Positions 16,379 to 25,480 of a stretch of 64,000 nucleotides of DNA are shown piece after piece; the first letter of the stretch is position 1, and each line of letters begins with the position of its first letter. Location of the stretch: positions 24,287 through 88,286 of the forward strand of contig JAICJI010000002.1 in assembly GCA_025928515.1 (NCBI GenBank), in the 5' to 3' direction. Source of the stretch: Thermoleophilia bacterium (GTDB taxonomy: Bacteria; Actinomycetota; Thermoleophilia; Gaiellales; Gaiellaceae). The notes beneath the pieces were generated by a model. The model was not told where the DNA came from. It saw nothing but the letters and a program-made list of their open reading frames with translations, and did no database searches. The position numbers and the translations under genes were made by a program.

Positions 16379-18310
16379 GTGGCCTCCACGCCGCCGATCG
16401 TCTGGACCCCGAGCCCTGAGCGGGTCGAAGCCGCGACGCTGACGCGCTATCGCGAGTGGCTCAACGAGACGCGAAGCCTCCACCTCGAGGGCTACGCCGA
16501 CCTCTGGCAGTGGTCGGTCGACGAGCTCGAGGGCTTCTGGGCCTCGATCTGGGAGTTCTTCGACGTCACGGCGAGCGAGCCGTACGAGCGGGTGCTCACC
16601 ACCCACGAGATGCCCGGTGCCGAGTGGTTCCCGGGCGCGAAGCTCAGCTACGCCGAGCACGTCTTCCGCGGCCGGAACGACGACGAGGTCGCGATCCGGC
16701 ACGCGTCGGAGCTGCGTCCGCTCGGCGAATGGACGTGGGGAGAGCTGCGCGCACAGGCGGGGGCGGTCGCGGCGGCGCTCCGCGAGGCGGGCGTGGTGGC
16801 CGGGGATCGCGTCGCCGCCTACCTCCCGAACATCCCCGAGACGGTCGCCGCCTTCCTCGGCTGCGCGAGCATCGGCGCCACGTGGTCGAGCTGCGCGCCG
16901 GAGTTCGGCGTCCGCAGCGTCGTCGACCGGTTTGCCCAGATCGAGCCGAAGGTGCTGCTCGCCGTCGACGGCTACCGCTACGGCGGCAAGGACTTCGACC
17001 GGGCCGACACGATCGCGGCGCTGCAGCAGGAGCTGCCGACGGTCGAGCGCACGCTCGTCGTCCCGTATCTCGACGGTGGAAAGTGGGAGCTGCCGTCCGC
17101 CGAGCTCGAGCTCGCCCAGCTTCCGTTCGACCATCCGCTCTGGGTGCTGTACAGCTCGGGCACGACCGGCCTGCCGAAGGCGATCGTCCACGGCCAGGGC
17201 GGGATCCTGCTCGAGCACCTGAAGAAGCTGCGCCTCCACGTCGACGCTCGGGCGGGCGACCGGCTCTTCTGGTTCACGACGACCGGCTGGATGATGTGGA
17301 ACTTCCTCCTCGGCGGCCTGCTCTCCGACGCTTCGATCGTCCTCTTCGACGGCAATCCGGCGTATCCGGACCTCGGGACGCTCTGGGACCTCGCCGACGC
17401 CGCCGAGATCACGTGCTTCGGCACGAGCGCCGGTTACATCACTTCCTGCCAGAAAGCGGGGCTCGCGCCTCGAGCGGGCCGAGATCTCTCCAGGCTCGAC
17501 AGGGTCGGCTCGACCGGCTCGCCGCTCGCGCCGGAGGGCTTCGACTGGGTACGCGACAATCTCGGCGAGGACGTCTGGCTCTTCTCCACCTCGGGCGGCA
17601 CCGACGCTTGCACTGCGTTCGTCGGCGGCGTGCCGACGCTGCCGGTCTACCGCGGCGAGCTGCAGGCGCGTGCGCTCGGCACGAAGGTCGAGGCCTGGAG
17701 CGACGACGGCCGTCCCCTCGTCAACGAGGTCGGTGAGCTCGTGATCACCGAGCCGATGCCGTCGATGCCTCTCTATCTGTGGGGCGACGAGGACGGCTCG
17801 CGCTATCGCGAGAGCTATTTCTCCACGTTCCCCGGCGTCTGGCGGCACGGCGACTGGATCGAGATCACCGACCGCGGCACGGCGATCATCACCGGCCGCT
17901 CCGACGCGACGATCAACCGCGGCGGCGTGCGGATGGGGACGAGCGAGCTCTATCGCAGCGTGCTCGCGCTCGCCGAGGTGACCGACGCGCTCGTCGTCGA
18001 CATCTCGGAGGGCGACGAGCTCCGCATGTCCCTGTTCGTCGTGTTGCGCGACGGCGAGGAGCTCGACGACGCGCTCGCCGCGGAGATACGCCGTCGGATT
18101 CGCGAGGACTGCTCGCCGCGGCACGTTCCCGACGAGATCGTCGTCGCGCCGCAGATCCCGCGCACGCTCTCGGGCAAGATCCTCGAGGTGCCGGTGAAGC
18201 GGCTCCTGATGGGCGCTTCGATCGAAGAGGTGGCGAGCCGCGAGTCGCTCGCGAATCCGGAGGCGCTCGACTGGTTCGATCGACTTGCGGCCGAAGGGCC
18301 GGGTTCCTAA
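16379..18310 (+). CDS. Acetoacetyl-CoA synthetase
   Basis: ATP-dependent acyl-CoA ligase of the ANL superfamily, 643 residues, activating acetoacetate for ketone-body or polyhydroxyalkanoate metabolism. The AMP-binding P-loop is YSSGTTGLPKAIVHGQGG, the core motif is GDWIEITDRGTAIITGRSDATINRGG, and the C-terminal lysine lies in TLSGKILEVPVKRLL. YLPNIPETVAAFLGCASIGATWSSC is typical of the acetoacetate branch. GTG start with no obvious Shine-Dalgarno site. Nothing else for ketone-body metabolism is adjacent. Confidence 0.9.
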   Translation: MASTPPIVWTPSPERVEAATLTRYREWLNETRSLHLEGYADLWQWSVDELEGFWASIWEFFDVTASEPYERVLTTHEMPGAEWFPGAKLSYAEHVFRGRNDDEVAIRHASELRPLGEWTWGELRAQAGAVAAALREAGVVAGDRVAAYLPNIPETVAAFLGCASIGATWSSCAPEFGVRSVVDRFAQIEPKVLLAVDGYRYGGKDFDRADTIAALQQELPTVERTLVVPYLDGGKWELPSAELELAQLPFDHPLWVLYSSGTTGLPKAIVHGQGGILLEHLKKLRLHVDARAGDRLFWFTTTGWMMWNFLLGGLLSDASIVLFDGNPAYPDLGTLWDLADAAEITCFGTSAGYITSCQKAGLAPRAGRDLSRLDRVGSTGSPLAPEGFDWVRDNLGEDVWLFSTSGGTDACTAFVGGVPTLPVYRGELQARALGTKVEAWSDDGRPLVNEVGELVITEPMPSMPLYLWGDEDGSRYRESYFSTFPGVWRHGDWIEITDRGTAIITGRSDATINRGGVRMGTSELYRSVLALAEVTDALVVDISEGDELRMSLFVVLRDGEELDDALAAEIRRRIREDCSPRHVPDEIVVAPQIPRTLSGKILEVPVKRLLMGASIEEVASRESLANPEALDWFDRLAAEGPGS

Positions 18311-18349
18311 CTTTCCCGGCAGTAGTCCGTCACAAGCTTTCGAGGAGAA

Positions 18350-18790
18350 GTGTCTTTCTTGGCCACAGATTGTGCTCGCGCACGCGAGTCTGTTTCGGTT
18401 CAGCTCGACGGTGAGCTGCCGGAGCTCGAGCTGGACCGCCTCGAGACCCACCTTCGGATCTGCCCGGAATGCTCGGCCTGGGCGGGTCAGGTGCGGGACA
18501 TAACGCAGCAACTCCGGGGGGCCGCTCTCGAGGTGCCGGCGGAGAGCTGCGTGCTGCCGCAGCGCTCACGGAGATGGGCAGTGAGCTCCGCAGTGGCGCT
18601 CGCCTCGGCGGCGGCTGTGGTCGCGACGATGTTCGTCACGCCCGGACGGCACGCGTCCGTGGTGCCCTATCGCACGTCGCCGGTGACGCGGCTCGCAACC
18701 CAGCGTCTCGTCATCAGCCGCGTAGTGCGGCTCGAAGACGGCATCTATGCCCCGTCGAGCGCGACGCCCAGCGGCTTCCAGCCCATTTGA
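18350..18790 (+). CDS. Putative zf-HC2 anti-sigma factor
   Basis: A 146-residue protein with a zinc-binding anti-sigma pattern: His34, Cys38 and Cys41 in LETHLRICPECSAW (H-x3-C-x2-C), then a membrane segment at about residues 77-95 (SSAVALASAAAVVATMF) and a short outer domain. Such proteins hold an ECF sigma factor at the membrane until a signal frees it. No sigma gene lies beside it; the only ECF sigma in the window is at 31270-31821. GTG start chosen because it places the zinc motif at the usual distance. Confidence 0.72.
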   Translation: MSFLATDCARARESVSVQLDGELPELELDRLETHLRICPECSAWAGQVRDITQQLRGAALEVPAESCVLPQRSRRWAVSSAVALASAAAVVATMFVTPGRHASVVPYRTSPVTRLATQRLVISRVVRLEDGIYAPSSATPSGFQPI

Positions 18791-18861
18791 CCGCCCGCGC
18801 GCTCGCGTTCTTAGCGACTTCTAACTAAGCTCCCCGCCGGTCGTCTAAAGCACTTGACGGG

Positions 18862-18875
18862 CGCTCCATGGAGCG
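18862..18875. promoter_or_regulatory. 14-base palindrome upstream of the peptide importer operon
   Basis: CGCTCCATGGAGCG is a perfect palindrome 61 bases before the binding-protein start, in the 146-base gap after the anti-sigma-like gene. It is well placed for an operator or a leader hairpin. No confident -35/-10 pair was found around it. Confidence 0.4.
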
Positions 18876-18936
18876 TCGGAGCGAGTTGGCGCCGCCGTCC
18901 AGGCTCCCGGCGCGCACCGAACGGAGGGTAAACCTA

Positions 18937-20679
18937 ATGCATAGACGGGTCTGGTTCCTCGCGGCTGCTGCCGCCGGCGTGCTTGCACTGGCCGGCTCCG
19001 CTGCCGCGATGACGGTCTCGAAGCCGAGCTCGGTCCACCGGGCTTCGGTGTTGGCCCCATTGGCCGGCGTTCCGCGCACACCCGCGGCGCGCGCGGCCAA
19101 GAAGACCATGGTCTTCGGCCTCGAGCAGACTGTCACCGGCTTCAACACTCTCGAAGCCGACGAGAACGCGTACTACGCCGCCATCGTGGCTGGGTACCCG
19201 ATTATCCGCGGCACCTACCTGGTCGACCAGAACGGCAACTACCACTTCGACCTGGCGTCGAAGGTGAAGGCGACCAGCAAGTACCTCAAGATCTGGATCA
19301 GGAAGAACGCCAACTGGAACTGGCTTGGCCACAAGGCCCGCCCGGTCACTTCGGCGGACTTCATCTACACGTGGAAGCAGATCATGGACCCGCACAACAA
19401 TCCGGCGTCCACGACCGGCTACTCGAACATCCTGCGGGCCAAGGCCAACGGTAAGAAGGCCGTGACCTTCTTCTGGAAGAAGGGCCAGCCGTTCGCCGAT
19501 TACCGCGACCTGTTCAGTGAGATCCTGCCGGGCTTCGCGCTGAAGGGCCAGGCGTTCAACGACTACTGGCACAACTGCGTGTGCGGTAACGACGGTCATC
19601 CGGTCTCGGACGGCCCGTTCTATATGTCCGGCTACCACCAGGATCAGGACATCACGCTGAAGCAGAACCCGAAGTGGTACGGCAAGAAGTCGGGTCTCAC
19701 TTCGATCGTGTTCCGGATCATCACCGACACGAACTCCGAGATTCAGGCGATGCGCGGCGGCGAGGTCGACGCGATCAACCCGTCTCCGGAGTCGGCTCTG
19801 TCGACGCTCGTGCATCAGAAGAACCTGGCGTACAGCGCCGTCCCGGGCTTCACGCAGGAGCACTGGGATCTCGAGGTCGGCCCGCAGGGCGCGCCTCTGC
19901 TGAAGAAGCAGTTCGTTCGGGCCGCGATCGCTGAGGGCATGAACCGGCAGTCGCTGATCAAGGCGCTGTACGGCTCGATCGCTCCCGGCCTCAAGCCGCT
20001 GGACAACCCTGAGTACGAGATCGGCACGAACGCCACCGGCAAGTTCGCGTACTTCCACAAGTACAACTTCAACCCGAAGAACGCGATCAAGCTGATGAAG
20101 GCCCACGGGTGCACGGGTGGCCCGTCTGCCCCGAGTAGCAGCAACACGAAGATCTGGACCTGCGGCGGCCAGAAGGCCGAGTTCCGCTTCGGCACGACTA
20201 CTCGCGCGTCCCGCGTGACGAGCAGCCAGATCTTCCAGCAGCAGCTGTTGGCCGTCGGGATCAAGATCGACCCGAACATCCAGGATCCCGCGACGTTCTT
20301 CGGCACCTATCTGCCGAACGCCAACTTCGACATCGGCGAGTACGCCTGGATCGGTGGCCCGGATCCGTCCGGTTTCGACGCCATCTACCAGTGCTTCAAC
20401 TCGGCGAAGAACCTTGGCGGCTCGAACTACAAGCGCTACTGCAACCACAAGGTCGACAAGCTCATCCGGAAGGCCGATGTCAACCTGAACGCGACGACGC
20501 GGACGGCCCAGTACCAGGCGGCCGCCAAGCTCATCGCGAATCAGATCGCGGTCATCCCGCTGTACGCGAGCCCGTCGATCTTCGTGTACAAGAAGGCGAT
20601 CAAGGGCGCGGCTGCGTCGAACAACCCGACGAACGAGGGTCCGACGTGGAACGTCCAGAACTGGAAGTGGAGTTCGTAA
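18937..20679 (+). CDS. Peptide ABC transporter substrate-binding protein (SBP family 5)
   Basis: Secreted binding protein, 580 residues, of the DppA/OppA family that captures oligopeptides. Signal peptide at residues 1-24 (MHRRVWFL, Ala-rich core, AAA cleavage). Family features include the mid-protein stretch MRGGEVDAINPSPES, RAAIAEGMNRQSLIKALYG and AAKLIANQIAVIPLYASPSIFVYKKAI near the end. There is no lipobox cysteine, so anchoring is by another route or absent. GGAGG at 18923-18927 is 9 bases before the ATG, which settles the start. The permease genes follow after a strong hairpin. Confidence 0.9.
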   Translation: MHRRVWFLAAAAAGVLALAGSAAAMTVSKPSSVHRASVLAPLAGVPRTPAARAAKKTMVFGLEQTVTGFNTLEADENAYYAAIVAGYPIIRGTYLVDQNGNYHFDLASKVKATSKYLKIWIRKNANWNWLGHKARPVTSADFIYTWKQIMDPHNNPASTTGYSNILRAKANGKKAVTFFWKKGQPFADYRDLFSEILPGFALKGQAFNDYWHNCVCGNDGHPVSDGPFYMSGYHQDQDITLKQNPKWYGKKSGLTSIVFRIITDTNSEIQAMRGGEVDAINPSPESALSTLVHQKNLAYSAVPGFTQEHWDLEVGPQGAPLLKKQFVRAAIAEGMNRQSLIKALYGSIAPGLKPLDNPEYEIGTNATGKFAYFHKYNFNPKNAIKLMKAHGCTGGPSAPSSSNTKIWTCGGQKAEFRFGTTTRASRVTSSQIFQQQLLAVGIKIDPNIQDPATFFGTYLPNANFDIGEYAWIGGPDPSGFDAIYQCFNSAKNLGGSNYKRYCNHKVDKLIRKADVNLNATTRTAQYQAAAKLIANQIAVIPLYASPSIFVYKKAIKGAAASNNPTNEGPTWNVQNWKWSS

Positions 20680-20700
20680 CCACTAGGTAGGGAACCACAG

Positions 20701-20756
20701 AGCGACAACGAATCCGGATCCGCGCCCGCTCCGGCGGGCGCGGATCCGGTGTCGCT
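20701..20756 (+). terminator. Two-level hairpin between binding-protein and permease genes
   Basis: CCGGATCCGCGCCCGC (20714-20729) pairs perfectly with 20734-20749 across a 4-base loop. Outside it AGCGACA (20701-20707) pairs with TGTCGCT (20750-20756), leaving a six-base bulge. CTCTTT follows. It probably acts as a partial terminator or RNA-end stabiliser, so the binding protein is made in excess over the membrane parts, as is common for such importers. Confidence 0.7.
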
Positions 20757-20783
20757 CTTTCACCAACCGGAAGAGAGAATCCG

Positions 20784-21752
20784 ATGCTCACGTACATCGC
20801 CAGGCGGGTGCTCTACAGCATTCCTGTCCTGCTCCTCTCCTCGTTTCTCAGCTTCCTCTTCGTCTCCTACGCCGGGAACCCGATCGCGCTCTTGCGGCAG
20901 AACCCACGGGTCTCGCACCAGACGCTGATCAATCTGACTCACCAGATGCATCTGGATAAGCCGGTGATCGTGCGCTACTTCTATTGGCTGCACGATGTTT
21001 TCGCCGACAAGCTCGGCAATTCCCTCATCACGCTGCAGCCGATCTGGCCTCAGATCACGCGGACGATGAGCCATACGGCGCAGGTGATCATCATCTCGGA
21101 GGGTCTCGCGATCATGCTCGGCATCGCGGTCGGGATCTACTCCGCGATCCGCCAGTACTCGATCTTCGACTACATGTTCACGTCGATCAGCTTCTTCGGC
21201 TTCGCATTGCCGACGTTCTGGCTCGCGCTCCTGCTGCAGATCGCGTTCACGGACATCTTCCTGCACTGGAACGTCCGGATCTTCTACACGTCGGGCCTGA
21301 ACAGCAATCCCGGCGGGTCTGCGTGGTCGATCGACCGGCTGCAGCACATCGCGCTGCCGGTGATGACCCTCCTCATCATCAGCTTCGCGCTCTACAGCCG
21401 CTACATGCGCGCTTCGATGCTCGACGTGATCAACAGCGACTACGTGCGAACCGCGCGCGCGAAAGGCGTGCCGGAGTGGAAGGTGATCATGCGTCACGTC
21501 TTCCGCAACGCGCTCATACCCATCACGACCGTGACGGCGCTCAACATCGGCGGTCTGCTCGGCGGCGCGATCGTCACCGAGACCGTCTTCTCGCTGGACG
21601 GCATCGGCTTCTGGTTCGTGCAGGCGCTCAACGCCAAGGATCTCTACGAGGTGATGGCCTATCTCGTCGTCACGTCGGTCATAATCGTGCTCTTCAACCT
21701 GATCGCGGACGTCACGTACGGCTTCCTCGATCCGCGCATCCGTTATGACTGA
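20784..21752 (+). CDS. Peptide ABC transporter permease (DppB/OppB type)
   Basis: Inner-membrane permease, 322 residues, with six hydrophobic segments. It begins with the family MLTYIARRVLYSIPVLLL and carries the coupling EAA-type loop DYVRTARAKGVPEWKVIMRHVFRNALIP. It forms the channel with the next gene. GGAAGAGAG at 20769-20777 can act as ribosome site. It overlaps the next gene by eight bases. Confidence 0.9.
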   Translation: MLTYIARRVLYSIPVLLLSSFLSFLFVSYAGNPIALLRQNPRVSHQTLINLTHQMHLDKPVIVRYFYWLHDVFADKLGNSLITLQPIWPQITRTMSHTAQVIIISEGLAIMLGIAVGIYSAIRQYSIFDYMFTSISFFGFALPTFWLALLLQIAFTDIFLHWNVRIFYTSGLNSNPGGSAWSIDRLQHIALPVMTLLIISFALYSRYMRASMLDVINSDYVRTARAKGVPEWKVIMRHVFRNALIPITTVTALNIGGLLGGAIVTETVFSLDGIGFWFVQALNAKDLYEVMAYLVVTSVIIVLFNLIADVTYGFLDPRIRYD

Positions 21753-22722
21753 GTCGAGTCTTCCGTCTTCCCCGACACCACCGAGCTCGACGCCGGCGCG
21801 CGATCCGGTCGCGCCGCCGTCGGGGCCGGTCGAGGGGACGCTCGAGGCGGGACTCCAGCTCAAGGTTCGCAGCCAGTGGTCGTACGCACGCATGCGCTTC
21901 TTCCGGCACCGCCTCGCGCTGCTTGGGCTCTTCGGTTTGGTGGTGATCTTCGGCGCCGGCATCTTCGCGAACTACATTGCGCCGGGCGGGTTCTCCGCGA
22001 TCAACCTCGCCGACAGTCAGCTCCTCGCGCATCCGTCCTCGGCGCATCTCTTCGGCACGGACGAGATCGGCCGCAATGAGTTCAACCGCGTCATCTGGGG
22101 GATCAGGACCTCGATGGAGGTCGGCGTCTTCGTCGCTGCCGTCTCGTCGCTGATCGGGTTGTTCGTCGGGGCGGTCGCCGGCTACTACGGGGGCTGGATC
22201 GACAACCTCCTCATGCGACTCACCGACCTCGTGCTCACGCTTCCCGCGCTCGCCATCCTGCTCACGGCTTCCGCGCTACTCGGTCAGGGGAGCCAGTGGC
22301 GCATCTCGGGCATCCTCGTCGCCTTCTTCTGGACGGGCATCGCCCGTGTCGTCCGAGGTGTCTACCTCTCGTTACGCGAGAAGGAGTACGTGGAAGCCGC
22401 GAAGGCATCCGGCGCCGGCGACATGCGCCTGATGTTCAGGCACATCCTCCCGAACACGCTCGGCCCGATCATCGTCAACGGGACGCTCGCCGTCGGCACG
22501 GCGATCCTGGTCGAGGCGGCACTCTCCTTCCTCAACCTCGGGATCAAGCCGCCGACGCCGTCCCTCGGCGGGCTCATCAACGCCGCTCAGGCGTACCCGC
22601 AGCAGTGGTGGCTGACCATCTTCCCCGGCGTCACGATCGTCCTCATCGTGCTCTGCGTCAATTTCGTCGGAGACGGCCTCCGGGACGCACTCGATCCGAC
22701 CCAGAGGAGGGTGCGTGCCTGA
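21745..22722 (+). CDS. Peptide ABC transporter permease (DppC/OppC type)
   Basis: Second permease, 325 residues. A Pro/Ser-rich cytoplasmic N-terminus of about 50 residues precedes WSYARMRFFRHRLALLGL, the DppC-type opening. HLFGTDEIGRNEFNRVIWGIRTSM and the EAA loop YVEAAKASGAGDMRLMFRHILPNTLGP are diagnostic. Eight-base overlaps with the genes on both sides show tight coupling. Confidence 0.9.
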   Translation: MTESSLPSSPTPPSSTPARDPVAPPSGPVEGTLEAGLQLKVRSQWSYARMRFFRHRLALLGLFGLVVIFGAGIFANYIAPGGFSAINLADSQLLAHPSSAHLFGTDEIGRNEFNRVIWGIRTSMEVGVFVAAVSSLIGLFVGAVAGYYGGWIDNLLMRLTDLVLTLPALAILLTASALLGQGSQWRISGILVAFFWTGIARVVRGVYLSLREKEYVEAAKASGAGDMRLMFRHILPNTLGPIIVNGTLAVGTAILVEAALSFLNLGIKPPTPSLGGLINAAQAYPQQWWLTIFPGVTIVLIVLCVNFVGDGLRDALDPTQRRVRA

Positions 22723-23734
22723 TCCGGTGCTCTCGATCCGAGATCTCGTCGTCGAGTTCAAGACCGAGGACGGCATCGTCCACGCCGTGGACGGCGTCTC
22801 CTACGATCTCTTCCCCGGCGAGACCCTCGGGATCGTCGGCGAGTCCGGGTCAGGCAAGAGCGTCTCGACGCTCGCTCTGCTCGGGCTGATCCCACAGCCG
22901 CCCGGGCGGATCGTCAGCGGCACCGCGGATTTCAAGGGCCGCGACTTGCTGAAGCTCAAGAAGAAGGAGCTGCGCCGCGTTCGCGGGAACGAGGTCGCGA
23001 TGGTCTTCCAGGATCCGATGACGTCGCTCAACCCGGTCCTGACGGTCGGCAACCAGCTCGGCGAGTCGATCAGGACGCACTTTCCGGACGAGAAGAAAGA
23101 GGTCGTGAAAGAGCGCGTCATCGACCTGTTGAAGCTCGTGGGAGTCCCCAACGCGGAGACGCGCTACGCCCAGTACCCGCACGAGTTCTCGGGCGGTATG
23201 CGGCAGCGCGCGATGATCGCGATGTCGATCACGAACTCGCCGGCGCTACTGATCGCCGACGAGCCCACCACTGCGCTCGACGTGACGATTCAGGCGCAGG
23301 TGCTCGAGGTGCTCAGGCGCGTGCAGGCCGAGACCCATGCGGCGACGATCCTGATCACGCACGACCTCGGCATCGTCGCCGAGATGTGCGACCGCGTCCT
23401 CGTCATGTACGCCGGTCACATCGTCGAATCGGGTGACGTTGAGACGATCTTCCGAGCGCCGCGGCACCCGTACACGATCGGCCTCATGGACAGCCTGCCG
23501 AAGGTGACGGAGGACGAGGAGTGGCTGCGTCCGATCACCGGGTCGCCCCCCTCGCTCATCGACCTCCCGCCGGGTTGCCCGTTTCACCCGCGCTGCTTCC
23601 TCGCCCGTGAGCGCTGCCGGCAGGAGAATCCGCCGCTCGCGCCGGTCGAGGGCTCCGCGCACCAGAGCGCGTGTCACTTCTCGGACGAGCTGATCGGCCA
23701 CAAGTCCAAGTTCTCGCAGGAGGCCGTGGCGTGA
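22715..23734 (+). CDS. Peptide ABC transporter ATP-binding protein (DppD/OppD type)
   Basis: ATPase of 339 residues. Walker A GESGSGKS, signature EFSGGMRQRAMIAMS and Walker B LLIADEPTTALDV are intact. The C-terminal oligopeptide-importer extension is present: RHPYTIGLMDSLP followed by the CPFHPRCFLARERC cysteine cluster. GTG start inside the permease gene, eight-base overlap. It pairs with the next ATPase. Confidence 0.91.
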   Translation: MPDPVLSIRDLVVEFKTEDGIVHAVDGVSYDLFPGETLGIVGESGSGKSVSTLALLGLIPQPPGRIVSGTADFKGRDLLKLKKKELRRVRGNEVAMVFQDPMTSLNPVLTVGNQLGESIRTHFPDEKKEVVKERVIDLLKLVGVPNAETRYAQYPHEFSGGMRQRAMIAMSITNSPALLIADEPTTALDVTIQAQVLEVLRRVQAETHAATILITHDLGIVAEMCDRVLVMYAGHIVESGDVETIFRAPRHPYTIGLMDSLPKVTEDEEWLRPITGSPPSLIDLPPGCPFHPRCFLARERCRQENPPLAPVEGSAHQSACHFSDELIGHKSKFSQEAVA

Positions 23735-24804
23735 GCGCCGAGGCTGCGGCGATCCATCAGCGGGCGGACCAGGGCGAGGAGATCCTCCGCGTCGAGTCGC
23801 TCGTCAAATACTTCCCCATCCACGCCGGGATCTTCAAGAGCACGGTCGGGCACATCCACGCCGTCGACGGCGTCGACCTGACGGTGAAGGCAGGCGAGAC
23901 CCTCGGGCTCGTCGGCGAGTCCGGCTGCGGCAAGACGACGCTCTCGCGGACCCTGATCAAGCTGACCGAGCCCACCAAAGGCAAGATCATCTTCAACGGT
24001 CGCGACATCACGGGGCTGTCGCGCCGCCAGATGCGCGAGGTCCGGAGTGAGATGCAGATCGTCTTCCAGGACCCGTACGCGTCGCTCAACCCACGCATGA
24101 CCGTCCGTGACATCGTCAGCGAGCCGCTCCGGATTCACGGTCGGCACAGCGGCGCCCAGGGGAAGTCACGGGTGGACGAGCTGCTGCGCGTCGTCGGGCT
24201 GTCGCCCGAGCACGCGAACCGCTTCCCACACGAGTTCTCGGGCGGTCAGCGGCAGCGCATCGGTGTCGCGCGTGCGCTTGCGCTCAACCCGCAGCTGATC
24301 ATCCTCGACGAGCCCGTCTCGGCGCTCGACGTCTCGATTCGCGCGCAGGTGGTCAACCTGCTCGAGTCGCTGCAGCGCGACTTCGGCCTGACCTACATCT
24401 TCGTCGCGCACGACCTGTCCGTCGTGCGGCACGTCTCCGACCGCGTGGCCGTGATGTACCTCGGCAAGGTGGTCGAGATCGGCACGAAGCACGACATCTA
24501 CGAGCGGCCCTCGCATCCGTACACGCAGGCGCTGCTGTCGGCGGTTCCCATCGAGGAGCCGGGCCAGCGTGGGAAGCGCGAGCGGATCGTGCTCGAGGGC
24601 GACGTCCCGAGTCCGGCCAACCCGCCGTCGGGTTGCCGCTTCCGCACGCGCTGCTGGAAGGCGCAGGCGATCTGCGCGGAGCAGGAGCCGGAGCTCGTCG
24701 ACCGCGGCACGGGCCACCCGACCGCGTGTCACTTCGCCGAGGTCGTGAAGCCGCTCGACCTCGTCGCAGCGACGCCGGCATCTTCCGCGCCAGCCGAGAG
24801 CTAG
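23731..24804 (+). CDS. Peptide ABC transporter ATP-binding protein (DppF/OppF type)
   Basis: Partner ATPase, 357 residues: Walker [10 protein letters not shown], signature [16 protein letters not shown], Walker [19 protein letters not shown], and the C-terminal [13 protein letters not shown] plus [14 protein letters not shown]. The GTG of a GTGA overlap is taken as start; the frame upstream lies inside the previous gene. The last residues are Ala/Ser-rich. Its stop codon directly abuts the stop of a small convergent gene. Confidence 0.91.
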   Translation: MSAEAAAIHQRADQGEEILRVESLVKYFPIHAGIFKSTVGHIHAVDGVDLTVKAGETLGLVGESGCGKTTLSRTLIKLTEPTKGKIIFNGRDITGLSRRQMREVRSEMQIVFQDPYASLNPRMTVRDIVSEPLRIHGRHSGAQGKSRVDELLRVVGLSPEHANRFPHEFSGGQRQRIGVARALALNPQLIILDEPVSALDVSIRAQVVNLLESLQRDFGLTYIFVAHDLSVVRHVSDRVAVMYLGKVVEIGTKHDIYERPSHPYTQALLSAVPIEEPGQRGKRERIVLEGDVPSPANPPSGCRFRTRCWKAQAICAEQEPELVDRGTGHPTACHFAEVVKPLDLVAATPASSAPAES

Positions 24805-25005
24805 TTAGGGCGCGGCGACGTCCGGCACGCCGGCTGCCACCGCGGCGTCGGCAGTCATGGCTGCGTCCGCGGCCAGGGCCGCATCTGCGGCATGCGCACG
24901 CTCGGACTCCTTCTGAGCCCGCACGAGTAGCTCGTGCTCTACGCAATACGTACTGAGCGTGAAGGTCGAGCACCCCGGAAAAGCACAGCCGTGCAGCATC
25001 GGCAT
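24805..25005 (-). CDS. Small Cys/His zinc-finger-like protein
   Basis: A 66-residue frame with a compact metal-binding pattern near its start: C-x4-C-x8-C-x2-H in GCAFPGCSTFTLSTYCVEHE. Many short actinobacterial proteins show this CxxPGC...YCxxH layout. The rest is charged and then Ala/Asp-rich (repeats like AADAA). ATG at 25005 or a second ATG at 24999; neither has a clear ribosome site. Its stop abuts the DppF-type gene stop, and it diverges from the lipoprotein gene across a palindrome at 25028-25044. Real protein likely, function unknown. Confidence 0.6.
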   Translation of the reverse strand: MPMLHGCAFPGCSTFTLSTYCVEHELLVRAQKESERAHAADAALAADAAMTADAAVAAGVPDVAAP

Positions 25006-25027
25006 TAACAGGAGCTTAACGGTTTTG

Positions 25028-25044
25028 GCCTCGCATTGCGAGGC
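25028..25044. promoter_or_regulatory. Inverted repeat between divergent genes
   Basis: GCCTCGC-att-GCGAGGC: perfect 7-base arms with a 3-base spacer, midway between the small zinc-finger-like gene and the lipoprotein gene. It could be an operator for both. No known factor is recognised. Confidence 0.35.
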
Positions 25045-25057
25045 TACGTTGGGCCGG

Positions 25058-25480
25058 ATGGCGGGTAGGGGAGTGAAGGTGTTGAGGATCGTCCTTGCGG
25101 TTGCCGTGCTCTCGGTCGTCGCGGCCGGTTGCGGTGGTGCTTCCCGTCCGCCGAGATCCGTCGACCGTGGAGTGCCGCCGGCGCTCGCGCGAGGTTGGGC
25201 GGCGCAGGCGGCGGCGATCGAGGCAGCCGCCGCCGGAGGGAACGATTGCAGCGCCCTGCGGCTCGCGAATGCTCTGCGCACCCAGGTCGTCGCGACGGAG
25301 CAAAAGGTGCCTCTTCGCCTCCGTTCTCCGCTCGTCACGGGTGTGAATGCGCTCGCTGCCCGCATCACGTGCACGCCGCCGACCGTGAAGAAGCCACCGA
25401 AGCCACCGAAGCCGCCGGACAAGCACGGCAAGCACGACCACCACGGTCACGGCCCCGGCGGGGACGGGAACGACCAGTGA
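25058..25480 (+). CDS. Lipoprotein of unknown function in a kinase operon
   Basis: A 140-residue exported protein with a lipobox: hydrophobic IVLAVAVLSVVAAGC, Cys at about residue 24, so it is probably lipid-anchored on the outer face of the membrane. The middle is a short helical domain with one more cysteine (NDCSALRLANALRTQVVATEQ), and the tail is Pro/Lys/His-rich (KKPPKPPKPP, then a KHDHHGHG cluster that might bind metal). Two in-frame GTG codons (25073, 25079) behind AGGGGAG could be the true start. Its stop overlaps the kinase start (GTGA), suggesting it supplies the outside part of the sensing system. Confidence 0.7.
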   Translation: MAGRGVKVLRIVLAVAVLSVVAAGCGGASRPPRSVDRGVPPALARGWAAQAAAIEAAAAGGNDCSALRLANALRTQVVATEQKVPLRLRSPLVTGVNALAARITCTPPTVKKPPKPPKPPDKHGKHDHHGHGPGGDGNDQ

